Below, in pieces: positions 36,748-45,444 of a stretch of DNA of 64,000 bases. The DNA comes from Bacteroides stercoris ATCC 43183. Its GTDB lineage: Bacteria; Bacteroidota; Bacteroidia; Bacteroidales; Bacteroidaceae. The first letter of the stretch is position 1. The number at the start of each line of letters is the position of its first letter. Position numbers and translations under genes: made by a program. Under the pieces are notes generated by a model. That model had not been told where the DNA came from, made no database searches, and saw only the letters and a list, made by a program, of their open reading frames with translations. The stretch lies in the NCBI RefSeq assembly GCF_025147325.1, contig NZ_CP102262.1:3844001-3908000 (forward strand), written 5' to 3'.

Positions 36748-37451
36748 TTTGCAATCTCTTCTTTTTCACCGGTACGGTAATAATAAATCAAGCCATAAGC
36801 GCGACACAACTCCAGACGTTTTTCATTCGGCATAACCTCTGCGTATTTCCGCTCCACCTGGTTCCAGATATCCAGAATCAGAGCATCGGCTTCGGAGCGC
36901 ATGGAAGCAAGAGCTTCCAGACTGCGCGCCGTCAGCGCCTGCAAGTTCCTCTGTCTCTCGTAGCTCTCCATGAAAATATCATAATGTACCCTGACTTTGG
37001 CAATGGTAGGATTATAAATAGGAATTCCGCCCTGAGAAATGCGCCGGCTCTCGCCTTCCACTATTTTACGTCCCCACTCTGCAAGGGCTGCCTCCGTAGA
37101 CAAATCCGGAACATTATTGTTTCTCATATCCAAGCCGTAGAACTCCTTATGAACGGTACGCACCTCCGAACGAATCACTGCCAGATTCAGTACCTGGATA
37201 AAATGCGATATGTAAAGACGGGCAGTCTTTACATTTGCCTGATGCTTACGTCCCGCCTTTGACTGACGCTCAAAACATTCCACATAATACGAATGCGCCG
37301 CTTCAAACTTTACCAGGAAATTCCGGGCATCCGTAAGTACCTTCAGAGACACAGCCAAATCATACACATTATATGTGTCACCTTTGGCAACAACGGCTTT
37401 CAACGCACGTATTCTTGCCTGATCTGTATTTGGTAATCTTCTGTAAGGCAT
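36744..37451 (-). CDS. conserved Bacteroides protein of unknown function
   Basis: Not recognised. 235 residues, soluble and largely helical, with no signal peptide or membrane segment. Basic blocks include SKAGRKHQANVKTARLYISH and RQRNLQALTARSLEA; it ends in YGLIYYYRTGEKEEIAK. Located between polyprenyl synthetase (19 bp upstream) and tatD (4-bp overlap) in one operon. Confidence 0.75.
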   Translation of the reverse strand: MPYRRLPNTDQARIRALKAVVAKGDTYNVYDLAVSLKVLTDARNFLVKFEAAHSYYVECFERQSKAGRKHQANVKTARLYISHFIQVLNLAVIRSEVRTVHKEFYGLDMRNNNVPDLSTEAALAEWGRKIVEGESRRISQGGIPIYNPTIAKVRVHYDIFMESYERQRNLQALTARSLEALASMRSEADALILDIWNQVERKYAEVMPNEKRLELCRAYGLIYYYRTGEKEEIAK

Positions 37452-37470
37452 TCTTATCGGCTACTGACAA

Positions 37471-38445
37471 TTACACTTCCCGGTACATCAACTCCTTTAT
37501 AAGCTTATCCAGTTCTCTTTTCCTCTCAGCCGTCACATTCACGGCAGCCAGGCTTTCCAAAGCCTTGTTGTTGTATTCCGACATTTTGTTTTCACAAAGG
37601 AGTTTAACCCCTATCCGGTTATACAAACCGGTTACAGCCTCTATCTTCTCAGCCGGGTCAAAGTCCGTAACGGTTATCCAATGCTTCAATTGCGTAGCCT
37701 GCTCCTTATCCGCATGTTCCAAAGCCTTTATCAACATATAGGTTTTCTTGTTGCACAGGATATCCCCACCTATATTTTTACCAAATACGGCAGTATCACC
37801 GTACACATCCAGCAAATCGTCTTTCAGCTGAAAAGCGACACCCATATTCATGCCAAAGTCATACAGCCGTTCCGCATCTTCAGCAGAGGCACCGCCCAAC
37901 AATGCTCCGATTTTCAAACTTGCCGCCAGCAGCACGGATGTTTTCAGACGAATCATCTCCAGGTATTCCTCCTCCTTCACATCGCTCCGCTGCTCAAAAT
38001 CCATATCCATCTGCTGACCTTCGCAAATTTCAAGAGCCGTCAGGCTGAACAAATCCATCACGGCCTTCAAGTGTTCGGCCGGACATTGCGCCATAAACTG
38101 ATAAGCCAGCACCAGCATTGCGTCACCCGAAAGGATAGCCGTATTATCATTCCATACCTTATGCACCGTTTCTTTTCCGCGGCGTTTATCGGCACGGTCC
38201 ATCAGGTCGTCATGCAGCAATGTATAATTATGATAGACCTCGATGCCTGTTGCCGGTGAGAATACCGGTCTGACATCTTCCTTATAAAGATTATAAGCCA
38301 TCAGCATCAGCACGGGGCGGATTCTTTTTCCACCCATGGACAAAACATAGGCAACCGGGTCGTACAACCCTTTCGGAGTACGTTCAAACTGCAAATCCGC
38401 AATATGGGAATTTATTTTATCGAGAAGTTCGGAAGCTGTAAACAT
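37471..38445 (-). CDS. trans-polyprenyl diphosphate synthase
   Basis: Elongates allylic diphosphates with isopentenyl diphosphate. The first aspartate-rich motif is DDLMDRADKRRG and the second is DDLLDVYGD. GGKRIRPVLM is the substrate-binding block. The residues just before the first motif (YHNYTLLHDD) suggest a medium to long chain product. The 324 residues fit geranylgeranyl to octaprenyl synthases, which supply quinone tails. ispH in the same window belongs to the same isoprenoid route. Confidence 0.92.
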   Translation of the reverse strand: MFTASELLDKINSHIADLQFERTPKGLYDPVAYVLSMGGKRIRPVLMLMAYNLYKEDVRPVFSPATGIEVYHNYTLLHDDLMDRADKRRGKETVHKVWNDNTAILSGDAMLVLAYQFMAQCPAEHLKAVMDLFSLTALEICEGQQMDMDFEQRSDVKEEEYLEMIRLKTSVLLAASLKIGALLGGASAEDAERLYDFGMNMGVAFQLKDDLLDVYGDTAVFGKNIGGDILCNKKTYMLIKALEHADKEQATQLKHWITVTDFDPAEKIEAVTGLYNRIGVKLLCENKMSEYNNKALESLAAVNVTAERKRELDKLIKELMYREV

Positions 38446-38476
38446 AAGTATTTCAAATTAGGAATGGCAGAGAATG

Positions 38477-38505
38477 AAAAGAGGCTGCCTAAAAGCAACC
38501 TCTTT
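38477..38505 (-). terminator. terminator downstream of tonB
   Basis: Stem AAAGAGGTTGC / GCAGCCTCTTT on the minus strand (one mismatch), then T residues. It separates tonB from the polyprenyl synthase gene. Confidence 0.7.
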
Positions 38506-38542
38506 ACGCGATATTTAAATATATTAACTAAAAAAAACAAAA

Positions 38543-39229
38543 TTACTGCAAGCGGAACATCACAGGCACTGTGTATTTAACACGTACCGCTTTACCACGC
38601 TGCATACCCGGTTTCCATTTCGGCATGGAGCTGATCACACGGATTGCCTCTTTATCCAAATACGGGTCAACACCTCTAAGCACTTTAGCATCTACGATAC
38701 TACCGTCTCTGTTAACAACGAACTGTACGGTTACACGACCTTGAGTTCCGTTTTCCTGAGCGATAGTAGGATATTTGATGTTCTTGCTCAAATACTGCAT
38801 CAAACCAGCCATACCACCATTAGGGAATTCCGGCATCTGTTCTACTACCTCGAAGATAGTTTGTTCTTCCGGTTCTTCCTCTTCAACAGCTACGGGAACA
38901 TATTTGATTTCCACAGCCTGATTGGTTTCTTCAGATGTAGCTATCGTGGTTTCCTCCACATCTGCGTCGTCATCCACGATTGTCAGGGTTTCTGCAATCG
39001 ACGGAGCTTCGGGGGGCGGTGGAGCCACCTGCTCGGGTTGTTCCGTAATCGGAATGATTTCCTCTTCAAATACAAGGTCGGTAATTGCCTGGCTCGTATC
39101 AATCTTGATATCACGTTTTGTCCATTCGAATGCAACGAACATAAACGCGAGCACAATCACGTAACCGACAAGCAGCCAAGTCGACTTTTTGTTCTCCAAG
39201 TCTGCCTTAGGTGTCTTTTTAATTTCCAT
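38543..39229 (-). CDS. tonB: TonB energy-transducing protein
   Basis: 228 residues: a short cytoplasmic N-terminus, one membrane helix (about 17-37), an acidic/proline linker with APPPPEAPS, and a C-terminal TonB domain (about 135-228, VTVQFVVNRDGSIVDAKVL, then SMPKWKPGMQRGKAV). It carries energy from ExbB-ExbD to outer-membrane receptors. It is transcribed on its own, 2.9 kb from the exbB operon, with a promoter upstream and a terminator downstream. Confidence 0.94.
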   Translation of the reverse strand: MEIKKTPKADLENKKSTWLLVGYVIVLAFMFVAFEWTKRDIKIDTSQAITDLVFEEEIIPITEQPEQVAPPPPEAPSIAETLTIVDDDADVEETTIATSEETNQAVEIKYVPVAVEEEEPEEQTIFEVVEQMPEFPNGGMAGLMQYLSKNIKYPTIAQENGTQGRVTVQFVVNRDGSIVDAKVLRGVDPYLDKEAIRVISSMPKWKPGMQRGKAVRVKYTVPVMFRLQ

Positions 39230-39265
39230 AATTTATACTATAATTATTAGTGTTTCTCATTTTGG

Positions 39266-39274
39266 GCAAATATA
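39266..39274 (-). promoter_or_regulatory. -7 box of tonB
   Basis: Minus strand reads TATATTTGC, 36 bp before the tonB start codon. Confidence 0.6.
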
Positions 39275-39409
39275 GCACTTTTCCCACGATTGTTCTTGCC
39301 CGGCTGTGTTTTTTTACACAATAAACAAGGCATTTTTATTTTTTTAATTCTTCAAAAGCCTTCGTCAGCTTTTGTAGCGCAAAAGTAACGAGATATTTTA
39401 AAAATACCG

Positions 39410-39417
39410 TATCTTTG
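39410..39417 (+). promoter_or_regulatory. candidate -7 box of cmk
   Basis: Reads TATCTTTG, 81 bp before the cmk start; implies a ~75-nt leader. Confidence 0.45.
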
Positions 39418-39498
39418 GCAAGAATTTTAAATGAAACGTTCAAAAAAATCTACCGAGAGAGAGATTCCTATATAAATTATGGTATAAAATCATTTCAT

Positions 39499-40188
39499 AT
39501 GAAAAAGATAACAATCGCAATCGACGGCTTCTCTTCGTGCGGAAAAAGCACAATGGCCAAGGACCTCGCCCGTGAAATCGGCTATATTTATATCGACAGC
39601 GGAGCCATGTACCGTGCCGTCACTTTATATAGTATGGAGAACGGTATCTTCACAGCCGAGGGCATCGATACGGAAAAACTGAAAAAGCAGATCAACAGCA
39701 TCCGCATATCCTTTCAGCTGAACCCGGAAACGGGACGTCCCGACACCTACCTGAACGGCATCAATGTGGAAAAGAAAATCCGCACAATGGAAGTATCCTC
39801 CCGCGTCAGTCCCATTGCCGCCCTCGACTTTGTGCGCGAAGCAATGGTGGCCCAACAACAGGAAATGGGCAAAGCCAAAGGCATTGTCATGGACGGTCGC
39901 GACATCGGCACTACCGTATTTCCGGATGCCGAACTTAAGATATTCGTAACTGCCTCTCCCGAAATCCGTGCACAGCGCAGATACGATGAACTGAAAGCCA
40001 AAGGAGAGGAAGCCGGTTTCGACGAAATCCTGGAGAATGTGAAGCAGAGGGATTATATAGACCAGAACAGGGAAGTGAGTCCGCTCCGCAAAGCCGACGA
40101 CGCACTGCTGCTCGACAACAGCCACATGACCATTTCCCAACAAAAGGAATGGCTGGCAGAACAGTTCGAAAAAGTGTGCAAATCATAA
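39499..40188 (+). CDS. cmk: cytidylate kinase
   Basis: Phosphorylates CMP and dCMP with ATP. The 229-residue protein has P-loop [31 protein letters not shown], and the catalytic [12 protein letters not shown] block. The start at 39499 gives the [11 protein letters not shown]-terminus typical of Cmk. ispH follows 16 bp downstream in the same direction. Confidence 0.96.
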   Translation: MKKITIAIDGFSSCGKSTMAKDLAREIGYIYIDSGAMYRAVTLYSMENGIFTAEGIDTEKLKKQINSIRISFQLNPETGRPDTYLNGINVEKKIRTMEVSSRVSPIAALDFVREAMVAQQQEMGKAKGIVMDGRDIGTTVFPDAELKIFVTASPEIRAQRRYDELKAKGEEAGFDEILENVKQRDYIDQNREVSPLRKADDALLLDNSHMTISQQKEWLAEQFEKVCKS

Positions 40189-40204
40189 CGCAAAAAGCTG
40201 CAAT

Positions 40205-41068
40205 ATGGCAAAAGTGGAAATAGACGAAGGTTCCGGCTTCTGCTTCGGGGTAGTTACCGCAATCAATAAAGCAGAAGAAGAGTTATCCAAAAGCGGAACA
40301 TTATACTGTTTGGGAGACATTGTGCACAACAGCCGTGAAGTGGAGCGCTTGAAAGCAATGGGGCTTATCACCATCAACCACGGGGAGTTCAACCGCCTGC
40401 ATAATGCCAAAGTTTTATTGCGGGCACACGGCGAACCGCCCGAAACCTATATAACCGCCAGGCGCAACAATATTGAAATAATCGACGCCACTTGTCCGGT
40501 GGTTCTCCGCTTACAAAAGAAAATCAAGCAGGAGTATATCCAGGAAGACAATGAGGACAAACAAATCGTCATATACGGAAAGAACGGACATGCAGAAGTC
40601 CTGGGACTGGTGGGGCAAACCACAGGAAAAGCAATTGTTATAGAAAAGCTGGAAGAAGCCAAGTCACTGGATTTCAGCAAGAGCATACGCCTCTACTCGC
40701 AAACCACCAAGTCGCTGGATGAATTTCAAAAAATCGTGGAATACATAAAAGAACATATATCCTCCGATGTCACTTTCGAATATTACGACACCATATGCCG
40801 GCAAGTAGCCAACCGCATTCCCAACATCCGGAAATTCGCAGCTTCGCACGATTTGGTATTCTTCGTCAGCGGCAAGAAAAGTTCCAATGGAAAAATCCTG
40901 TTCAACGAATGCAAGAAGGTAAATCCCAACTCGCACCTTATCGACAGTGCGGAAGAGATAGACAACCGGTTACTCATTGGCACAGAGTCCATTGGTATTT
41001 GTGGAGCCACTTCCACTCCCAAATGGCTGATGGAAGAAATATCCAAGGCAATAAAATCACGAATTTAA
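40205..41068 (+). CDS. ispH: 4-hydroxy-3-methylbut-2-enyl diphosphate reductase
   Basis: Last step of the methylerythritol phosphate pathway, giving IPP and DMAPP. The three [4Fe-4S]-ligating cysteines occur in SGFCFGV, DATCPVV and GICGATSTPKW. The 287 residues fit IspH without the RpsA-like extension seen in some bacteria. Probably co-transcribed with cmk, an association common in many bacteria. Confidence 0.96.
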   Translation: MAKVEIDEGSGFCFGVVTAINKAEEELSKSGTLYCLGDIVHNSREVERLKAMGLITINHGEFNRLHNAKVLLRAHGEPPETYITARRNNIEIIDATCPVVLRLQKKIKQEYIQEDNEDKQIVIYGKNGHAEVLGLVGQTTGKAIVIEKLEEAKSLDFSKSIRLYSQTTKSLDEFQKIVEYIKEHISSDVTFEYYDTICRQVANRIPNIRKFAASHDLVFFVSGKKSSNGKILFNECKKVNPNSHLIDSAEEIDNRLLIGTESIGICGATSTPKWLMEEISKAIKSRI

Positions 41069-41079
41069 AAAGCTTTTGT

Positions 41080-41088
41080 TATCTTTGC
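41080..41088 (+). promoter_or_regulatory. -7 box of pfkA
   Basis: Reads TATCTTTGC, 47 bp before the pfkA start, only 12 bp after the ispH stop. Confidence 0.6.
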
Positions 41089-41135
41089 GAGCAGATTTTT
41101 TAAGGTAATTATTAACACTAAATAAAGAGATTGTT

Positions 41136-42116
41136 ATGGGAACAATTAAGTGTATCGGTATTTTAACATCGGGCGGCGACGCTCCGGGAATGAATGCGGC
41201 TATCCGTGCGGTAACACGTGCGGCTATCTACAACGGACTTCAGGTTAAAGGCATATATAGAGGTTACAAAGGCTTAGTAACCGGTGAAATCAAAGAATTC
41301 AAGAGCCAGAATGTAAGTAACATCATCCAATTGGGCGGTACTATCCTGAAAACAGCGCGCTGTAAAGAGTTTACCACGCCCGAAGGACGGCAGATAGCAT
41401 ACGATAACATGAAGAAAGAGGGTATCGATGCCCTGGTGGTTATCGGTGGCGACGGCTCTCTGTCCGGTGCACGCATCTTTGCGCAAGAATTTGATGTGCC
41501 CTGTATCGGTCTGCCGGGAACCATCGACAACGACCTGTACGGAACGGATACCACAATCGGTTACGACACCGCCCTGAATACGATTTTGGATGCCGTAGAC
41601 AAAATCCGCGACACCGCAACTTCTCACGAACGTCTTTTCTTCGTCGAGGTTATGGGACGCGATGCCGGTTTCCTTGCCTTGAACGGCGCTATCGCATCCG
41701 GAGCCGAGGCTGCCATCATACCGGAATTTAGCACGGAAGTGGACCAATTGGAAGAGTTCATCAAGAACGGTTTCCGGAAGTCTAAGAACAGCAGCATCGT
41801 GCTCGTTGCCGAAAGTGAACTGACCGGTGGTGCAATGCACTATGCGGAACGTGTGAAAAACGAATATCCCCAATACGACGTACGCGTCACAATCCTCGGA
41901 CACTTGCAGCGTGGCGGCAGTCCTACGGCACACGACCGTATCCTTGCCAGCCGATTGGGTGCTGCCGCAATCGACGCCATCATGGAAGGACAACGTAATG
42001 TGATGATAGGCATAGAACACGATGAAGTGGTTTATGTACCTTTCACGAAAGCCATCAAAAACGACAAGCCGATCAAGAAAGACCTGGTTAATGTACTGAG
42101 GGAACTTTCCATTTAA
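41136..42116 (+). CDS. pfkA: ATP-dependent 6-phosphofructokinase
   Basis: Commits fructose-6-phosphate to glycolysis. The 326 residues include the ATP-site [12 protein letters not shown] and GGDGSLSGA, and the catalytic [19 protein letters not shown]. The Gly after GGDG and the [11 protein letters not shown] sequence fit the ATP-using bacterial type (PfkA) and not the PPi-dependent enzyme that Bacteroides also have. A large inverted repeat follows at 42170-42244. Confidence 0.95.
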   Translation: MGTIKCIGILTSGGDAPGMNAAIRAVTRAAIYNGLQVKGIYRGYKGLVTGEIKEFKSQNVSNIIQLGGTILKTARCKEFTTPEGRQIAYDNMKKEGIDALVVIGGDGSLSGARIFAQEFDVPCIGLPGTIDNDLYGTDTTIGYDTALNTILDAVDKIRDTATSHERLFFVEVMGRDAGFLALNGAIASGAEAAIIPEFSTEVDQLEEFIKNGFRKSKNSSIVLVAESELTGGAMHYAERVKNEYPQYDVRVTILGHLQRGGSPTAHDRILASRLGAAAIDAIMEGQRNVMIGIEHDEVVYVPFTKAIKNDKPIKKDLVNVLRELSI

Positions 42117-42169
42117 TAAAGTCCCGATAGGATAAACCCAAGAGGGCCGAAGTGATTTTAACATTTTCT

Positions 42170-42244
42170 TTCAGGCACGGAGTGCACAGATTTCATGGTT
42201 CTTGCAAACCGGAACCGTGAAATCCATGCACTCCGTGCCTGAAA
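42170..42244. repeat. inverted repeat with GGCACGG core after pfkA
   Basis: Left arm starts TTCAGGCACGGAGTGCA and the right arm ends TGCACTCCGTGCCTGAA. About 32 bp per arm with a few mismatches, loop around TTGCAAACC. Between convergent pfkA and the SDR gene, so a likely two-way terminator. Same core as 9841-9938 and 52300-52383. Confidence 0.85.
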
Positions 42245-42308
42245 AATTATCATAATGCAAGAGGTTCTTTAAATTTTCCTCAACAAGTGTTCTATCCGTT
42301 TTTTGGAT

Positions 42309-43148
42309 TTATAACCACTTCTCCACAATCTTCTCCGTCCTGTTCCACAACTCCTGCATCTGCACATGGCGGGTATACTTCCCGGAAAGATGCTTGGGAC
42401 GGCAACTCGCATTTAAAGTTCCCGTACGTTTTCCGGCATCCTCATCCAGCAGCAGATGAACGGCTGTTGCAGCTCCTTGCCGGGGAGTACGGATAAAAGG
42501 CCGGAATAAGATATCTGTCAGCGGGTCGAACCACATGTGCATCGTTATTATATCGGTAGATACGATACCCGGATCGGCCGCATTCACCACAATCCCTTTT
42601 TCCTTGACCCGATTCGCCAGATTAACGGTAAACAAGGTCAGAGCCAGTTTCGTATTGCTATAAACAGGAATGCGCCAGAAACCTCCTCTCTTTCCAAGAT
42701 GGAAGAAATCCGGAAAGTCGAGACGCCCTATGGCATAAGTACAAGACACCATATTGACAATACGGCTCCCCTTTTCCATCAGAGGAATAAGTTTGCGTGT
42801 CAACAAATAAGGAGCAACATAATTAACACTCACCGTACGTTCCAAACCATCCTCAGTGATGTGACGCCCTGTTTCCATTGTTCCGGCATTATTCATCAGC
42901 AGACTGACGGTATCCCCCCTTTTCAACATTCTTTCGGCAAAAGCCGCCACAGATGCAAGCGAAGCTAAGTCAATGCCCAATACCTCAATATATGGGTTAC
43001 CGGTGTCATGCACCAGCATATCCTTTACCCTTTCCGCTTTTTCCGGACGGTAACAGGCCATGATTATTTTATATCCGGCTGTAGCCACAGCACGGGTTAT
43101 TTCCGTTCCCATACCACCGTCTGCACCGGTTATGATAGCAAGTTTCAT
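42309..43148 (-). CDS. short-chain dehydrogenase in steroid-type operon
   Basis: A 279-residue classical SDR. Cofactor motif TGADGGMG at residues 7-14, NNAG at 86-89, Asn109, and the catalytic triad Ser135, Tyr163, Lys167. Arg34 after the second strand (ACYRPEKAER) suggests NADP(H) preference. Overall layout resembles retinol dehydrogenase/RDH-like SDRs. It lies 40 bp after the flavin reductase gene in an operon with a steroid 5-alpha-reductase homologue, so a 3-hydroxysteroid dehydrogenase is a good inference; direction and 3-alpha/3-beta choice are unknown. The ATG at 43148 is used; an upstream TTG is less likely. Confidence 0.85.
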   Translation of the reverse strand: MKLAIITGADGGMGTEITRAVATAGYKIIMACYRPEKAERVKDMLVHDTGNPYIEVLGIDLASLASVAAFAERMLKRGDTVSLLMNNAGTMETGRHITEDGLERTVSVNYVAPYLLTRKLIPLMEKGSRIVNMVSCTYAIGRLDFPDFFHLGKRGGFWRIPVYSNTKLALTLFTVNLANRVKEKGIVVNAADPGIVSTDIITMHMWFDPLTDILFRPFIRTPRQGAATAVHLLLDEDAGKRTGTLNASCRPKHLSGKYTRHVQMQELWNRTEKIVEKWL

Positions 43149-43188
43149 GTTTACCAAGTATAAATTGCCAATAATAAGAAAGATTCAA

Positions 43189-44412
43189 TCACCCCTTCGC
43201 TTCTATTTTCTCTATCTCCTTTTTCAAGCAGGCAGGCAGTTCTTCCTGCAAATGCTGATGGCAAGCCATTTCTATGGAATACATCCGGGCTATGCAGTAA
43301 TTACTATGCCTACAGCTGCAACGGGCATTCTCCTCCTTGCGCATACGGTTCACAAAGCCCGGTTCGTTGAGCAGGGCGCGTGCCATCTGTACAGCCTCAA
43401 AACCATTGTCCAGCACCTCATCTATCTTGGCACGCGACACCAGTCCGCCTACATATATCAACGGCATCTTCAGCTCTGCACGGAACTTCAGGGCGTCTTC
43501 CAGGAAATAGGCCTCTTTGAATGGCACAGACGGTATCATCCACCTGCCCGCCATGCGTACTCCATACTTCAGCCACCAGCATGTCATATAATGTGTCATG
43601 CTGCGAATCGGCATTTCCCCACGCATCACATACATAGGCGCTTTACTTACAAAACCGCCGCTCAATACCAATCCATGTGCACCCGAGCATTCAAGACGCT
43701 TGGCCACTTGCATCGTCTCATCTATCTCCATGCCTCCCCGGAAACCGTCACGCATGTTCATCTTCACAAGCACTGCCATATCGCTGCCGGCAGCCTTCAT
43801 CACTTCATCCATCACCATATCCATAAAGCGCATGCGGTTTTCCAGAGAACCGCCAAATTCATCTTTGCGATGATTGGTCGAAGGCGAAAGGAACTGGCTG
43901 ATAAGGTAGCCATGTCCGGCATGAATTTCCACTGCATCAAATCCCGCCTCACGGGCCAGATTCACCGCCTTTCCGTAAGCACGTGCCATCTCCGGCAGTT
44001 CACCGGCACGCAAACCACGCACAAAAGTAGGTGAATACAGGTTGAAGCCGCTGCTGGCACCGACCGGGGTACACCCGCAAATACTCTTATGGGACATGTT
44101 TCCGCAATGCCCCAACTGGATTCCGGCAGCAGCACCTTCCGCATGTATCGCATCGGTCAGCTTGCGAAGCCCCGGAATTATTTCAGGGCGCATCCACAAC
44201 TGGCGGTCAAAAGAAAGCCCGCTCTGAGTAACAGCCGCATAAGCCACAGTAGTCATACTGATGCCTCCTGCCGCAACCGAACGGTGATAATCGAGCAACA
44301 TGTCCGAAGGGGCATTTCCGGGACACATACTTTCAAAAGCAGCCGAACGGATGGTACGGTTGCGCAATGTCAGCGGTCCGAAAGTAACCGGAGTGAATAA
44401 TTTTGATTCCAT
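43189..44412 (-). CDS. Old Yellow Enzyme-family reductase, candidate 3-keto-steroid ene-reductase
   Basis: A 407-residue FMN enzyme of the NADH:flavin oxidoreductase family, TIM-barrel domain only. Key positions: GHCGNMSH (101-108), HAGH at 164-167 with Tyr169, then SPSTNHRKDEFGGSLENR (176-193), and GGLVSR/ARALL for phosphate binding. Cys365, Cys367, Cys373 and Cys384 could hold an Fe-S cluster as in BaiCD/BaiH and dienoyl-CoA reductase, though their spacing is unusual. It lacks the C-terminal FAD/NAD domain of BaiCD. Being next to a 5-alpha-reductase homologue suggests reduction of a steroid double bond (for example delta-4, 5-beta type). Start at 44412 is set by MESKLFTPVTFG. Confidence 0.88.
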   Translation of the reverse strand: MESKLFTPVTFGPLTLRNRTIRSAAFESMCPGNAPSDMLLDYHRSVAAGGISMTTVAYAAVTQSGLSFDRQLWMRPEIIPGLRKLTDAIHAEGAAAGIQLGHCGNMSHKSICGCTPVGASSGFNLYSPTFVRGLRAGELPEMARAYGKAVNLAREAGFDAVEIHAGHGYLISQFLSPSTNHRKDEFGGSLENRMRFMDMVMDEVMKAAGSDMAVLVKMNMRDGFRGGMEIDETMQVAKRLECSGAHGLVLSGGFVSKAPMYVMRGEMPIRSMTHYMTCWWLKYGVRMAGRWMIPSVPFKEAYFLEDALKFRAELKMPLIYVGGLVSRAKIDEVLDNGFEAVQMARALLNEPGFVNRMRKEENARCSCRHSNYCIARMYSIEMACHQHLQEELPACLKKEIEKIEAKG

Positions 44413-44450
44413 GTGATAGTTTCCTGATTTATGATTTATGGTTTGTCCTT

Positions 44451-45221
44451 TCAATAGATATAAGGTATGATACGCTTGCGTTTTCCTACCGCCTCATCAC
44501 CGAATTCTTTCCGGTAACGGCCGTAAATGGCATTGGCACGGGGAACGAGATTGGCAAAAGTCCACCACACAAACACCCATGCGGCAGGCGAAGCAGTAAG
44601 TATGGCAAAACCGGTCCATTCTACCAATTCACCGAAATAGTTGGCAGAAGTGACATAGCGATAAAGACCTTTCTCAGGAAGGTAATGATTCGTGTCGCCC
44701 GGCTTACGCAAATGGCGAATCACATGGTCGGCATGAAGATTGATAAGCATACCGGCAAAAAATAACAGAAGCCCCGACCACGCATGAGTCTTCAGCAAAT
44801 AAGTCCAACCACCGGAATACATCCCTTCGGAAGCAAAGTAAAACAGACCGCCAGCCTGCATCATTCCGTTCAGTACATTAAATACAATGCCCATCATCAT
44901 AATAGTTACCGGCATCCGGCTTTTTCCTTTCAGCAGAAAAGGAAAAATAAACGACCTTTGGAAGTAGTGTAGCTGGAACAGCAGAAAGAAAAGATATACC
45001 GGCACGGCAAAGCCTGCCCCGCTCCTGCCCCACAACCAAAACATAACGATAAAGACCGGCGCTTCCATCAATACCCACGCCGCCTTGTTACTAATGGAAT
45101 ATCCCCACGATGCGGTACGGAACATCCCATATCCGGCTTTGACGAAATAAAGAGCGATGAATACAAAAAGCGCAATGACGCACATCACTCCCAAAAACAG
45201 ATGAAACCCTTCTTCGCTCAT
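44451..45221 (-). CDS. steroid 5-alpha-reductase (SRD5A) homologue
   Basis: A 256-residue membrane enzyme with six to seven helices. It is strikingly like the human steroid 5-alpha-reductases: GMLINLHADHVIRHLRKPGD (157-176) followed by YVTSANYFGELVEW (189-202). Residues matching the human SRD5A2 active site are Glu53 and Tyr86 (substrate) and Asn161, Asp165, Asn194, Glu198 (NADPH). The C-terminal IIPYIY also fits. The family reduces the delta-4 double bond of 3-keto steroids using NADPH. First gene of a three-gene operon with the flavin reductase and SDR (38- and 40-bp gaps). The true substrate, bile acid or hormone, is inferred. Confidence 0.9.
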   Translation of the reverse strand: MSEEGFHLFLGVMCVIALFVFIALYFVKAGYGMFRTASWGYSISNKAAWVLMEAPVFIVMFWLWGRSGAGFAVPVYLFFLLFQLHYFQRSFIFPFLLKGKSRMPVTIMMMGIVFNVLNGMMQAGGLFYFASEGMYSGGWTYLLKTHAWSGLLLFFAGMLINLHADHVIRHLRKPGDTNHYLPEKGLYRYVTSANYFGELVEWTGFAILTASPAAWVFVWWTFANLVPRANAIYGRYRKEFGDEAVGKRKRIIPYIY

Positions 45222-45240
45222 GTTCTTTTGTTTAAGTGTG

Positions 45241-45249
45241 ACAAATATA
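45241..45249 (-). promoter_or_regulatory. -7 box of the steroid-type operon
   Basis: Minus strand reads TATATTTGT, 19 bp before the 5-alpha-reductase start. No operator is obvious around it. Confidence 0.55.
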
Positions 45250-45359
45250 GGGAAAACCTGTAACAATCAAATCGTTTTCCCGCAGCAATTATCAAAAACA
45301 TACAGAAACGGATAACGCAAAGAGCGTGGATGTTTATCCGTTCCGCCACGGGAAAATGA

Positions 45360-45406
45360 ATAAGGTATCGCTGTCCGGCTTTCCAACCGCAACAACGATA
45401 CCTTAT
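45360..45406 (-). terminator. possible terminator after citrate synthase
   Basis: Arms ATAAGGTATCG and CGATACCTTAT form a perfect 11-bp stem around a 25-base loop, 39 bp past the gltA stop. No long T run follows, so termination is uncertain. Confidence 0.4.
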
Positions 45407-45444
45407 ACGACCCGGCAATCCGAGGTCTGTGCTTTGAAACGGAT

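Noticed and set aside
43189..44412. 2,4-dienoyl-CoA reductase
   Set aside because: The C-terminal FAD/NAD(P) domain is missing and no beta-oxidation genes are near; steroid-type neighbours fit better.
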